Of a DNA stretch of 64,000 bases, positions 17,738-26,249 are shown piece after piece; position 1 is the stretch's first letter; every line of letters starts with the position of its first letter. A model generated the notes under the pieces. It was not told the origin of the DNA and did not search any database. It saw only the letters and a program-made list of their open reading frames with translations. Source of the stretch: Hyphomicrobiales bacterium (GTDB taxonomy: Bacteria; Pseudomonadota; Alphaproteobacteria; Rhizobiales; Rhizobiaceae); the NCBI GenBank assembly GCA_900466575.1, contig UBMP01000001.1:62001-126000 (forward strand). The letters run 5' to 3'. The position numbers and the translations under genes are program-made.

Positions 17738-18949
17738 TTACGCGGGCCTCCAGCTCTGGCCGACAAAATCCATCACGTCGGAAAACCACTTGGCAGACGT
17801 GTCGAAATGTTTGCCGCCCTTGATGCGCGGAAATTCGATCGTCCGCAGCTTGCCGCCATGGTCCTCATCATGGCCGACAACACCCGAAACCTTGTTCAAG
17901 GCGCTTTCCACGGCGAAATCGACCATGGAATGGATCAGGTGGCGATCGCGGGCGTTGGCGGGTGCGGAGCGCGCATAGTAACCGGACTTCTGCACCATCG
18001 CGCGCTCCGCGCCGATCAGCGCACCGAACTGCTTGGAGAACCAGTTGCCGACATTGATCGTGTCGAGCTTCACATGTCCGAACGCGTCGCGCTTGACGCT
18101 TTCGCCGGCAGCCTCCCGCTCGGCGACGATGGCATCAAGGCAAGCGCCTTCCGACACGAAGATCGTCACGAACCCGCATTTATCCATGATCGCCTTGAGA
18201 CGGGCCGCTTCCTTGTCGAGATCGAAGGAGATCTCCGGAAGATAGACACCATCGATGTTCTTCATCTCGGTGTTCATCATCAGACCTTCGATATATTCGT
18301 GGCCCGTGGTCCGATCGATATAGGCAAGCGCGGTCGCAGCGGTGAGCCATCCGCAATGTCGGCCCATGACTTCATGCACGACCAGCGTGCGCGGTGCAGC
18401 GCTCTGCTCGTTCGACACATGATCAAAGAATTGAGCCCCATATTCCGCGGCAGTCCAGGCGCCCAGCGTCTGGCGGATCGGCACCACATCGTTGTCGACA
18501 GTCTTCGGCAGACCGACCACCGTCAGATTATAACCGTTGGCGCCCAGATAGGCGGCAAGATCGGCCGCCGTCGTATTGGTGTCGTCGCCGCCAATCGTGT
18601 GCAGGATCGTCACACCGTCCTTGGCAAGACGCTCGGCCGCCACGGCAAGCGGGTTCTGCCCTTCCTTGACCAGCCCGCGCTTCACGCAGTCGGCCGCATT
18701 GGTCAACTTGACGCGACTGTTGCCGATGGGCGAACCGCCATGGTGATGGAGAATATAGGCCTTTTCGCGCATGTCCTGCGTGATCGGAATAATGTCGCCG
18801 AGCAGAAGCCCATGATAGCCGGAGCGATAGGCAATCATCTCGAGATCAGGCGCAACGTCGTTGTAGCGCTCGATCAGACCACCCACGGACGAAGACAGAC
18901 AGGGCGCAAGGCCCCCCGCGGTGAGCATTGCGACTTTCTGTTTGGCCAT
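17738..18949 (-). CDS. pfp: Pyrophosphate-dependent 6-phosphofructokinase
   Basis: A 403-residue PFK-family enzyme, fructose 6-phosphate + PPi to fructose 1,6-bisphosphate, reversible, cytoplasmic. The GGDDT motif (residues 120-124) has Asp where ATP enzymes have Gly, the mark of PPi use. PKTVDNDV and MGRHCGW are the substrate-binding motifs. The start at 18949 has GGAGG in the proper position; an open extension to 19138 has no support. Most rhizobia lack ATP-PFK, so this enzyme may serve gluconeogenic or Calvin-type flux. Confidence 0.93.
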   Translation of the reverse strand: MAKQKVAMLTAGGLAPCLSSSVGGLIERYNDVAPDLEMIAYRSGYHGLLLGDIIPITQDMREKAYILHHHGGSPIGNSRVKLTNAADCVKRGLVKEGQNPLAVAAERLAKDGVTILHTIGGDDTNTTAADLAAYLGANGYNLTVVGLPKTVDNDVVPIRQTLGAWTAAEYGAQFFDHVSNEQSAAPRTLVVHEVMGRHCGWLTAATALAYIDRTTGHEYIEGLMMNTEMKNIDGVYLPEISFDLDKEAARLKAIMDKCGFVTIFVSEGACLDAIVAEREAAGESVKRDAFGHVKLDTINVGNWFSKQFGALIGAERAMVQKSGYYARSAPANARDRHLIHSMVDFAVESALNKVSGVVGHDEDHGGKLRTIEFPRIKGGKHFDTSAKWFSDVMDFVGQSWRPA

Positions 18950-19240
18950 GAGATCCTCCGGATGCCTGGATATGTCTGCGCATGAATTGGCGCTCGCGCT
19001 TCGCCTTGTAAAGTGACATTTTAAAGAAAAGTCCTTGATTTGGCGGGATTTTCGCGCGGGCGCACAATAAAATCGATTCAATTCTCGGACCATGTCCGAT
19101 GGCGACGGGCCCAACCGCGCCAGGTGCATCGGACACATCCGAGCGGAATTTGAATCCGTAAACCGTGAACAGTCCTTTTGATGAAACGATGAGGAAAACT
19201 GACTTGAAAAGGTCCGGATTATTTGGTCAACCTCGTTGCC

Positions 19241-19978
19241 ATGATCGTTGATTTTCTTTGCGAACAGGCTTCGTCCTTCCTGGAACGTGTTGCGGCCGCC
19301 GTGGCGGATGCCGCGAGCAACGCGCTGTCCGGCGTGATTGAAGCCGTGCGGACGCTGTTCGAGGGCGATCCCGAGACACGTCGCAAGGTCGCCTTCTCCA
19401 TCGCCATGATCGCTCTGTCTGCCAAGATGGCGAAGGCGGACGGTATCGTGACGGAGAACGAGGTCAACGCCTTCAAGGATATTTTCGAATTTCCGGATTC
19501 AGAAGCGAAGAACGTCGCCCGGCTTTATAATCTCGCGCGCCAGGACGTCGCCGGCTACGAAGCCTATGCAGAGCGCATGGCGGCTCTTTGTGGCTGCGGT
19601 TCTCCGGATTGCCCTGTGCTGACTGAAATCCTCGACGGCCTGTTCCATATCGCCAAGGCAGACGGTCTGGTCCATGAAAACGAACTCGCCTTCCTGCACC
19701 GCATTGCTGAAATCTTCCAGATCAGCGAGGAAGGTTTCGACCGCATCATGGCTCGCCATGTGATCGTCGGCGAAGATCCGTATAAGGTTCTGGGCGTGCC
19801 GCCGGAAACCGATTTTGCCGAAATTCGCAAGCGCTACCGCTCGCTCGTGTCCGAACATCACCCGGACCGGCTGATCGCGCGCGGCGTGCCGGAAGAATTC
19901 CACGGCATTGCCAATGAGCGCATGGCGGCACTGAACCAGGCCTATGCGGCCATCGAGAAAGAACGCCGCGCCGCATGA
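19241..19978 (+). CDS. DjlA-like protein with TerB and J domains
   Basis: About 245 residues. An N-terminal amphipathic stretch (1-40) precedes a TerB-type domain (RRKVAFSIAMIALSAKMAKADGIVTENEV; second half LFHIAKADGLVHENELAFL). The C-terminal J domain (DPYKVLGVPPETDFAEIRKRYRSLVSEHHPDRL) contains the HPD motif needed to stimulate DnaK ATPase. DjlA is a co-chaperone, but this form has no clear membrane anchor. The start is uncertain: ATG at 19241 has no good ribosome site, while TTG at 19223 has AAGG about 11 bases upstream. It overlaps the amidase gene by 4 bp. Confidence 0.85.
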   Translation: MIVDFLCEQASSFLERVAAAVADAASNALSGVIEAVRTLFEGDPETRRKVAFSIAMIALSAKMAKADGIVTENEVNAFKDIFEFPDSEAKNVARLYNLARQDVAGYEAYAERMAALCGCGSPDCPVLTEILDGLFHIAKADGLVHENELAFLHRIAEIFQISEEGFDRIMARHVIVGEDPYKVLGVPPETDFAEIRKRYRSLVSEHHPDRLIARGVPEEFHGIANERMAALNQAYAAIEKERRAA

Positions 19979-20739
19979 GCGCTTTTGACCCCGACTACAA
20001 GACCGCGATCGTTCGTCCCTCGCCCAATCACACGGAGCGCCGGGGGACCGACCGACCGGACATGATCATCCTGCATTATACAGGCATGCCGACCGAGGCC
20101 GGCGCGCTCGACTGGCTCTGCGCACCGGAAAGCGAAGTCTCCTGCCACTATGTCGTGAACATGGACGGCACGATCTATCAGCTCGTGCCCGAAGATCGGC
20201 GCGCGTGGCATGCCGGCAAGAGCCACTGGAAGGGCGAAACGGATATCAACTCGCATTCCGTCGGCATTGAGATCGCCAATCCCGGCCATCCTTCGCTGCC
20301 GGATTTCACTCAGCCGCAGATCGCCGCCGTTATCGAACTTTGCCGCGATATCATCGCCCGCTGGGACATCGCGCCCGAACGCGTGCTGGCACATTCCGAC
20401 GTCGCCCCCGTCCGCAAGATCGATCCGGGCGAGCACTTCCCCTGGGGGCAGTTGCACGCGGCCGGCGTCGGCCACTGGGTACCGCCCGCCCCCATTGCCG
20501 GCGGTCGCTTCTTCCAGTTCGGCGAGGCCGGCCCGCCGGTAGAGGCCATTCAGTCCATGCTGACGCTCTATGGTTACGGCGTGCCCGTTTCCGGTGAGTT
20601 CTGCGAAAAGACCAAAGGCGTGATCGAGGCCTTCCAGCGCCATTTTCGGCCCGACAAGATCGATGGCGTCGCCGACATCTCGACACTCGATACGCTGCAT
20701 CGGCTTCTGGCCGGCCTGCCGCGGTTCAAGAATCCCTAG
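19975..20739 (+). CDS. N-acetylmuramoyl-L-alanine amidase (AmpD/AmiD family) with peptidoglycan-binding domain
   Basis: A 254-residue zinc amidase. The Amidase_2 domain has MIILHYTGMPT (first Zn His), SVGIEIANPGHP, and VLAHSDVAPVRKIDPGEHFPW (second His and Asp). A C-terminal PG-binding-type repeat follows (VEAIQSMLTLYGYGVPVSGEF). No signal peptide is visible, so it looks cytoplasmic, as for AmpD in muropeptide recycling, though the extra domain is more AmiD-like. Translation is coupled to the DjlA-like gene (ATGA overlap). Confidence 0.9.
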   Translation: MSAFDPDYKTAIVRPSPNHTERRGTDRPDMIILHYTGMPTEAGALDWLCAPESEVSCHYVVNMDGTIYQLVPEDRRAWHAGKSHWKGETDINSHSVGIEIANPGHPSLPDFTQPQIAAVIELCRDIIARWDIAPERVLAHSDVAPVRKIDPGEHFPWGQLHAAGVGHWVPPAPIAGGRFFQFGEAGPPVEAIQSMLTLYGYGVPVSGEFCEKTKGVIEAFQRHFRPDKIDGVADISTLDTLHRLLAGLPRFKNP

Positions 20740-20996
20740 CACAGCCCTACCGGCATGAGACGAGGACGGACAGGATTGTCCTTGCAAATCGCAAAGCGCG
20801 ATTTTGTCCGGTCTCGCCACGCGTTCACCGCATTCCTGCTGTTTCTGCAGGCTGCCTTGCCGATTTGAGACACCGTCATGTTCGATTGTCATGAAATTTT
20901 GACCGGACGCGGGTCGAATCTTGGAAGGCAGCGTTTGCTCTTGCCGTTACCTGCGTTATAGAGCGTCCATTCTTTCAATTTTTGGGAAGTTATCGT

Positions 20997-22187
20997 ATGT
21001 CGTCCGTTCGCCTGCCTGCCCTCCTCGCCGTTGCAACACTCTTGTCCAGCACGGCCTCGGGATACGCGGCCGAGTGTGGGAGCGACCTGTCGACCTTCCT
21101 GCAGGGTATCAAAACGGAAGCCGTCGCTTCGGGCATCGCGCCGGAGGCGGTGGACAAGGCGCTGGCCGGCGCACAGATCGACCAGAAGGTCCTCAAGATG
21201 GACCGCGCCCAGGGCGTTTTCCGGCAGACCTTCCTGGAATTCTCCAAGCGTACGGTGAGCGGCGCGCGCTATCAGATCGGCAAGAAGAAGATGGAGCAAT
21301 ATGCCAGCGTCTTCGCCAAGGCCGAGCAGGAGACGGGCGTTCCAGCCGCCGTCATCACCGCCTTCTGGGGTATGGAAACCGATTTCGGCGCGGTCCAGGG
21401 CGATTTCAACACGCGCAATGCGCTGGTGACCCTGTCCAACGATTGCCGCCGCCCCGAGGTCTTCCGTCCCCAGTTGCTGGCGCTGATCAAGCTTGCCTCG
21501 CTCAACGACATCGATCCGCAGACGACGACGGGCGCCTGGGCCGGTGAAATCGGACAGACCCAGATGCTGCCCGCCGATATCATCAAATACGGCGAGGACG
21601 GCGATGGCGACGGCCTGGTAAGCCTCAAGACCTCGGCGCCGGATGTCATCCTGACCACCGCCCGCTTCCTCGCCGGTCTGGGCTTCAAGCGCGGCGAGCC
21701 GTGGCTGCAGGAAGTCAAGCTGCCGGCAACGCTGCCCTACGAAAAATCCGGCCTCGGCGGCACGCTGACGGCCGGCGACTGGTTCAATCTTGGCGTGACG
21801 CCGCGCAATGGCGACAAGTCGGGCGCAGCCCTCAACGCTTCGCTGGTCCTCCCACAGGGCCGCTTCGGACCAGCCTTCCTCGCCTACCCCAATTTCAACG
21901 TCTATCTCTCCTGGAACCAGTCACTCGTCTATACGCTGTCGGCCGCCTATTTCGCCACGCGCCTCTCCGGCGCGGAAGCTTACGATCCTGGCAACCCTGA
22001 ACCCGGTCTTTCCGTTGAAGACATGAAGGTCCTGCAGGAAAAGCTCGACGCCAAGAGCCATGACGTCGGCAAGATCGACGGCATCCTCGGCTCCGGCACC
22101 CGCACCGCTGTGCAGAAGGTCCAGGCCGAACTCGGCCTTCCGGCGGACGGCTGGCCGGATGCCAAGCTTCTGGAAACGATGAAGTAA
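20997..22187 (+). CDS. Lytic murein transglycosylase (MltB family) with C-terminal PG-binding domain
   Basis: A 396-residue secreted protein. The signal peptide is RLPALLAVATLLSSTASGYAA (cut after AYAA-type site near residue 23). The MltB-type catalytic domain has VITAFWGMETDFGAVQGDFNTRNAL with Glu as catalytic acid, and GAWAGEIGQTQMLPADIIKYG. A PG_binding_1 domain ends the protein (DMKVLQEKLDAKSHDVGKIDGILGSGTR). The start at 20997 has GGGAAG eight bases before it. It cleaves glycan strands in the periplasm. Its stop abuts the convergent antiporter gene stop. Confidence 0.92.
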   Translation: MSSVRLPALLAVATLLSSTASGYAAECGSDLSTFLQGIKTEAVASGIAPEAVDKALAGAQIDQKVLKMDRAQGVFRQTFLEFSKRTVSGARYQIGKKKMEQYASVFAKAEQETGVPAAVITAFWGMETDFGAVQGDFNTRNALVTLSNDCRRPEVFRPQLLALIKLASLNDIDPQTTTGAWAGEIGQTQMLPADIIKYGEDGDGDGLVSLKTSAPDVILTTARFLAGLGFKRGEPWLQEVKLPATLPYEKSGLGGTLTAGDWFNLGVTPRNGDKSGAALNASLVLPQGRFGPAFLAYPNFNVYLSWNQSLVYTLSAAYFATRLSGAEAYDPGNPEPGLSVEDMKVLQEKLDAKSHDVGKIDGILGSGTRTAVQKVQAELGLPADGWPDAKLLETMK

Positions 22188-23567
22188 TCAATTCTCTCCG
22201 GACTGCTTCCGCTTGACCGCCTTGCGGTGATAGATCGCAAGGCGAAGCGCGCGGTAGCGCACATGCGCCCCGTGGGTGAAGCGCGAGAACGCAGCGGTTC
22301 CTCTATGGACCTCGTAGAGCTCATGTGCGTAGGCCGCAGCCAGCGCATCGCGATAGGTCTCCATGCCTTGGCTAGCCACGCTTTCCAGGCGGTGCATCAT
22401 CCCCACCCAGATCGGGGAGACCAGCAGGGACACGGCCGTCACCGCAATCGAAAGCCTGTAAAGGTCGCTGCCGAGCACACCCGTGGCATAACCCGCCGAA
22501 GCAAGGACGAAAGAGAACTCGCCGATTTGCGCCATGGAGAGACCGGCAATCAGCGCCGTTTCCGTGGATGAACCTGTCTTGCGGAGGAGGAAGATGTTGA
22601 GCACGGACTTGGCCGCGATGACGATGATCGACGCAGCCAGCACTTCAACGAGATGCGCGCGGATGAACGCGAGGTCAATCAATAGTCCGATCGACAGGAA
22701 GAAGACCACGACCAGCACGCTCTGGATGGGTTCGATCACGGGGATGACACGGCTTCGCAGTGTGGAGTTGCCAGTCACGATGCCCGCAAGGAACGCGCCG
22801 TAGACCGGCGATAGTCCCGCCAGGCCGGAGATCGCGGCCGCCGCAAAGCAAACGGCAAGCGCGCCAAGCGCGAGCAGTTCCGTTTTCTCCGCAATCTCGT
22901 CGGCAAAGGGAACCCGGATCTTCTTGTGTCCGCCAAACCACCAGAGAATGCCGCCAAGCAGCGCCACCGCAACCAGCATCTTCACCGCGACTTCGCGGAA
23001 CTGTCCGCCCCCGCCGGACAGGCTTGAAACAAAGATGAGCATCGGCACGACCGCAATGTCCTGCGCAATGAGCACGCCGACCGCGATCCGGCCGGCCTCC
23101 CCGCGCAAGACACCCATGTCCTCAAGCATCTTCATCGCCACGACCGTGGAGGAAAGCGCAATGATGAAGCCCATGATCACGGCCTCCTCCGGACCCGCGC
23201 CCGTGACCAGCACGATCGCTCCGCCAGCAATCATCGCCGCCACAAGCTGACCGCCGGCAACCGTCAAGGCCTGCCTCAGCGAGAGGATGAAAGCCTTGAT
23301 GGACAATTCCATGCCGATGAAGAACAGGAGCACGACCACGCCCATTTCCGCCAGAAGCGAAACGGAATCGTTGCTGGAGATAAGCCCCACGCCGGTTGGC
23401 CCAAGCGCAACGCCGGCCACGATGAACCCGACCAGCGGTGGCTGCCTCAAGCGCATGAAACCGAGACCGAGGATCGCCGCGACCGCAATGACCATGGCAA
23501 TGGCCGTCAGCGCCGAACCGTGATCGGCGGGCGCGGCTTCGATCGAACGCGTAATGATGTCGTCCAG
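22188..23567 (-). CDS. Kef-type K+/H+ antiporter (CPA2 family)
   Basis: About 459 residues, inner membrane, 12 or so hydrophobic segments. PPLVGFIVAGVALGPTGVGL, GVVLLFFIGMELSIKAFI and MGFIIALSSTVVAMKML are typical of the CPA2 monovalent cation:proton antiporters (KefB/YbaL). It ends shortly after the membrane domain and has no TrkA-N nucleotide-binding domain, so it lacks the usual regulatory tail. The start is unclear: AAGGAGG precedes CTG at 23567 with good spacing, while TTG/GTG candidates further up (to 23684) have no ribosome site. Confidence 0.83.
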   Translation of the reverse strand: MDDIITRSIEAAPADHGSALTAIAMVIAVAAILGLGFMRLRQPPLVGFIVAGVALGPTGVGLISSNDSVSLLAEMGVVVLLFFIGMELSIKAFILSLRQALTVAGGQLVAAMIAGGAIVLVTGAGPEEAVIMGFIIALSSTVVAMKMLEDMGVLRGEAGRIAVGVLIAQDIAVVPMLIFVSSLSGGGGQFREVAVKMLVAVALLGGILWWFGGHKKIRVPFADEIAEKTELLALGALAVCFAAAAISGLAGLSPVYGAFLAGIVTGNSTLRSRVIPVIEPIQSVLVVVFFLSIGLLIDLAFIRAHLVEVLAASIIVIAAKSVLNIFLLRKTGSSTETALIAGLSMAQIGEFSFVLASAGYATGVLGSDLYRLSIAVTAVSLLVSPIWVGMMHRLESVASQGMETYRDALAAAYAHELYEVHRGTAAFSRFTHGAHVRYRALRLAIYHRKAVKRKQSGEN

Positions 23568-23580
23568 CCTCGCCTCCTTC

Positions 23581-23597
23581 GATTCCCGTCGGGAATC
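23581..23597. promoter_or_regulatory. 17-bp palindrome just upstream of the antiporter start
   Basis: GATTCCCG-T-CGGGAATC is a perfect inverted repeat around one central base. It lies immediately before the putative ribosome-binding site of the antiporter gene, where it could be an operator or a 5'-UTR hairpin. No known regulator is assigned. Confidence 0.55.
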
Positions 23598-23979
23598 GGC
23601 ATGCCTTGTCTGGCGGAAACTATGCGCTAAATCGCCCGGCGATGCCAACCGCACCGCAGCAAAAACGCACCTTCGGTCTCCCAAAACGCCACAGCCAAAA
23701 TGTCCACTAATAGAACGGATATTTCAAGATCCCCGAAACGCCAGCGCTTTCAAGAATTTGTCATATTGATCCAAAATGATGCACTGCAGCAAAGACGTTA
23801 ACCTAGTCTTAATTCGCCCACAAATTTTCTCGACTTAAAAAGATAAATATTTTCATATACTTGACCAGAATAAGCAGCTCCACCCTGCCCATCACTGCGG
23901 CAGCGCAGCACAAGTTTCGCTTTTCAACAGGACCGAGTGCTGCCTATGATGATGCTCGTTAACGCGAAGGAGGTCAGCA
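23598..23979. other. AT-rich intergenic region upstream of small membrane peptide gene
   Basis: About 380 bp between the antiporter and the 25-residue peptide gene, noticeably richer in A+T around 23800-23880 than its surroundings. It should hold divergent promoters. TTGACC occurs at 23871-23876 but has no good -10 partner at the right distance. I see no other coding potential. Confidence 0.5.
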
Positions 23980-24057
23980 ATGGGACTTATGCAATCGCTC
24001 AATGTCCTGATGATCGGTGCAGCGTTTTTGTTTGTGGCGTCGATGCTGTTCATTTGA
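23980..24057 (+). CDS. Small single-span membrane protein, 25 residues
   Basis: An ORF too short for ordinary gene calling: MGLMQSLNVLMIG then AAFLFVASMLFI, stop TGA. A perfect AAGGAGG (23967-23973) lies seven bases before the ATG. Residues about 8-25 are strongly hydrophobic, consistent with one membrane-spanning helix and a very short cytoplasmic N-terminus. A strong terminator follows at 24130-24165, so it has its own transcription unit. Function unknown; such peptides often modulate larger membrane proteins, but nothing here names a partner. Confidence 0.75.
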   Translation: MGLMQSLNVLMIGAAFLFVASMLFI

Positions 24058-24129
24058 GATGACAGGACGTCTGGACGGTCTGGTCGGAGAAGACCGGACG
24101 TGAGCTTGAGGCTCCAAGAAAGGAATAGG

Positions 24130-24165
24130 AAACGCGCGGGAGCTTGGACACTCCCGCGCGTTTTT
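24130..24165 (+). terminator. Strong intrinsic terminator after the small membrane peptide gene
   Basis: A 13-bp perfect stem AAACGCGCGGGAG / CTCCCGCGCGTTT with loop CTTGGACA, followed by TTTTT on the plus strand. On the minus strand it is followed by TTTCC, so it may also stop metF transcription. Confidence 0.9.
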
Positions 24166-24191
24166 CATTTTATGATTTGGTTTGTCCGGCG

Positions 24192-25106
24192 TCAGGCTGC
24201 CGCGCCGTTCTGCGTGTTTCGCGCCTCGGCTGCCACCCGCTGAAAGCCTGACAGTTCCAAGACGCGACTGACGAGCGACGAGCGGTTCATCGTGTAGAAA
24301 TGAAATTCGCTGACGCCACGATGGATCAGGTCCCGGACCTGCTCGGCGGCGAGCTGCGAGGCAGCCTTGAAACGCTCATCCGGCAGGTCATCGATCGTGC
24401 CGAGACGCGCGATGACATAGTCGGGCACGTTCGCCCCGCACATGCCCGCAAACTTGCGCACCTGTGCCAAATTGTGGATCGGCAGAATGCCCGGAACGAT
24501 CGGGATTGTTATACCTGCCGCGACGACCTTTTCGAGATAGCGCTCATACTGATCGTTCTCGAAGAAGAACTGCGTCAGCGCGCGCGTTGCACCCGCATCG
24601 ACCTTTCGCTTCAGCATGTCGATATCGGCGGCCACGTCGGCGCTCTCCGGGTGCTTTTCCGGATAGGCCGAGACGCTGATCTCATAGTCCCCCAGCGCCC
24701 TCAGTCCCGCCGTCAGCTCCGCCGCATTGGCATAGCCGCCCGGATGCGGCTGATAGGCCGTACCGATGCCACCCTGCGGATCACCGCGCAGCGCCACGAA
24801 ATGCCGAATACCGGCTGCACGGAATTCCTCCACGATCGCATGCGTCTCCTCCTTCGTCGCGCCGACACAGGTCAGGTGCGAGGCGGGCTTCAGATGCGAG
24901 CGTTGTGCGATGCCCTTGAGGGTCGAAAGCGTCGGCGCGCGCGTCGAACCACCTGCGCCGTAGGTCACGGAAACGAAATCCGGGTCCCAGGCGACAAGAT
25001 CGTCCAGTGTCTCCCAGAGCTGGCCTTCCATTTCCTGGTTCTTCGGCGGAAAGAATTCGAAGGACAGGCGGACACCTTCGGCGCCAATCGATGGGTTGAC
25101 GGTCAT
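24192..25106 (-). CDS. metF: 5,10-methylenetetrahydrofolate reductase
   Basis: A 304-residue FAD enzyme that reduces methylene-THF to methyl-THF, the methyl donor for methionine synthesis. Family motifs: LSFEFFPPKNQEMEGQLW at the N-terminus, FVSVTYGAGGSTR, and HLTCVGATKEE, then FFFENDQYERY and IVPGILPIHN. Length is normal for bacterial MetF. Its ATG directly abuts the stop codon of the upstream ArsR-methyltransferase gene with no gap, so the two form one operon. Confidence 0.96.
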   Translation of the reverse strand: MTVNPSIGAEGVRLSFEFFPPKNQEMEGQLWETLDDLVAWDPDFVSVTYGAGGSTRAPTLSTLKGIAQRSHLKPASHLTCVGATKEETHAIVEEFRAAGIRHFVALRGDPQGGIGTAYQPHPGGYANAAELTAGLRALGDYEISVSAYPEKHPESADVAADIDMLKRKVDAGATRALTQFFFENDQYERYLEKVVAAGITIPIVPGILPIHNLAQVRKFAGMCGANVPDYVIARLGTIDDLPDERFKAASQLAAEQVRDLIHRGVSEFHFYTMNRSSLVSRVLELSGFQRVAAEARNTQNGAAA

Positions 25107-26108
25107 TCACGCTCTCCTTGCTTGGTTCAGGCCGTCTTCTTCCGCGATCAGAAGGCGGGGATCGCGCGCCAGCCACAATGTGACGGTGAGCGCGCCTTTA
25201 CCCGCGGCCTCGTCCGGCAGATCGACGGTCTTCTCGACCTCCAGGCCCGCCTTGGCGAGCCATGAGGCCATCGTATCGTGTGAAAACCCGAGGCGTCGGT
25301 GGGCGTGTGCCTCGCGCAAGTGCTCCAGCTCATGCGGCGCGAAATCGATGATCGCCAGCCGACCGCCGGGACGCAGCACACGCGCCGCCTCGGCGATAGC
25401 CGCCTGGGGATCGTCGAGAAAATGGAGCACCTGATGAATGGTGATCAGGTCGAAATCCTGCCCTTCCAGCGGAAGGTTGAAAATGTCGCCGTGACGCACG
25501 CTTGCCCGCGACGTGCCGGTCTTGTCGAGATTGGTGCGGGCGACCGACAGCATGTCGCGGCTCGCATCCACGCCCACCGCCTTGCGATATTTCCCGTCGA
25601 AAAGCTGGAGGATGCGCCCCGTCCCTGTCCCGAGATCGAGCAGGGAGTCGATCGGCTTTTCGCCGACAAGGGCCACCAGCGCCGCCTCAACCTTCTCTTC
25701 GCTGACATGCAGCCGACGGATTTCATCCCACTCGGCCGCATTCCGGCTAAAATAGGCACTCGCCTGCGCTGCGCGCTCACGCTTGACGGCGGAAAGCCGC
25801 TCGCCATCGCGCGCGATCACGGCGTCGGCAAAGGACAAGGCCGACAGAAGGCCGCTCGCTACCGCGGCCTCCTCGCCCTCGCGACGCAGGCGGAAATAGG
25901 CCCAGGCCCCTTCCTGATACCGCTCGATCAACCCCGCCTCCAGAAGAAGCTTGAGATGACGCGAAATGCGCGGTTGGGATTGGCCGAGAATATCTGTAAG
26001 ATCAGTGACAGTCAGATCACCGGCGGAAAGCAGCCCGATCAGCCGCATGCGGGTGGTCTCTCCCGCAGCCTTCAGGGTTTCAACCAGTTGGTCCAGTCCC
26101 AGCGACAT
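25107..26108 (-). CDS. ArsR-family regulator fused to a SAM-dependent methyltransferase domain
   Basis: A 333-residue two-domain protein. Residues 1-80 form an ArsR winged HTH (LIGLLSAGDLTVTDLTDILGQSQPRISRHLKLLLEAGLIERY). No metal-binding cysteine pair is visible. Residues about 140-310 are a class I methyltransferase fold with LLDLGTGTGRILQLF and VGVDASRDML. This fusion is known from regulators of the methionine/SAM cycle in proteobacteria, where the domain is thought to sense SAM or SAH; position ahead of metF agrees. GGAGG precedes the ATG; a perfect palindrome lies at 26123-26144. Confidence 0.9.
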   Translation of the reverse strand: MSLGLDQLVETLKAAGETTRMRLIGLLSAGDLTVTDLTDILGQSQPRISRHLKLLLEAGLIERYQEGAWAYFRLRREGEEAAVASGLLSALSFADAVIARDGERLSAVKRERAAQASAYFSRNAAEWDEIRRLHVSEEKVEAALVALVGEKPIDSLLDLGTGTGRILQLFDGKYRKAVGVDASRDMLSVARTNLDKTGTSRASVRHGDIFNLPLEGQDFDLITIHQVLHFLDDPQAAIAEAARVLRPGGRLAIIDFAPHELEHLREAHAHRRLGFSHDTMASWLAKAGLEVEKTVDLPDEAAGKGALTVTLWLARDPRLLIAEEDGLNQARRA

Positions 26109-26122
26109 CGATCCTCCATCAA

Positions 26123-26144
26123 GATATAAAGATATCTTTATATC
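26123..26144. promoter_or_regulatory. Perfect 22-bp palindrome, probable ArsR-type operator
   Basis: Half-site GATATAAAGAT followed directly by its exact reverse complement ATCTTTATATC. It lies 15 bp upstream of the ArsR-methyltransferase start codon and includes TATA-rich stretches that can serve as a -10 element. Autoregulation of the regulator-metF operon is the simplest reading. Confidence 0.85.
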
Positions 26145-26183
26145 GAGTGACGGACTCGCGCAAGGAAAAATCTCGGCTCGAAT

Positions 26184-26213
26184 AAAAGCCAGCGGCTCAA
26201 GGGACCCGCTGGC
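26184..26213 (-). terminator. Intrinsic terminator of the chemoreceptor gene
   Basis: Stem GCCAGCGG / CCGCTGGC (26188-26213), followed on the minus strand by TTTTA. It lies 37 bp past the chemoreceptor stop codon. Confidence 0.75.
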
Positions 26214-26249
26214 GATGAGAGGTCTGCCTCGGTTGAACCCGGGTTAGTC

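Noticed and set aside
23871-23900. Promoter for the 25-residue peptide gene at TTGACC
   Set aside because: No acceptable -10 element at 16-18 bp; the real promoter is not resolved.
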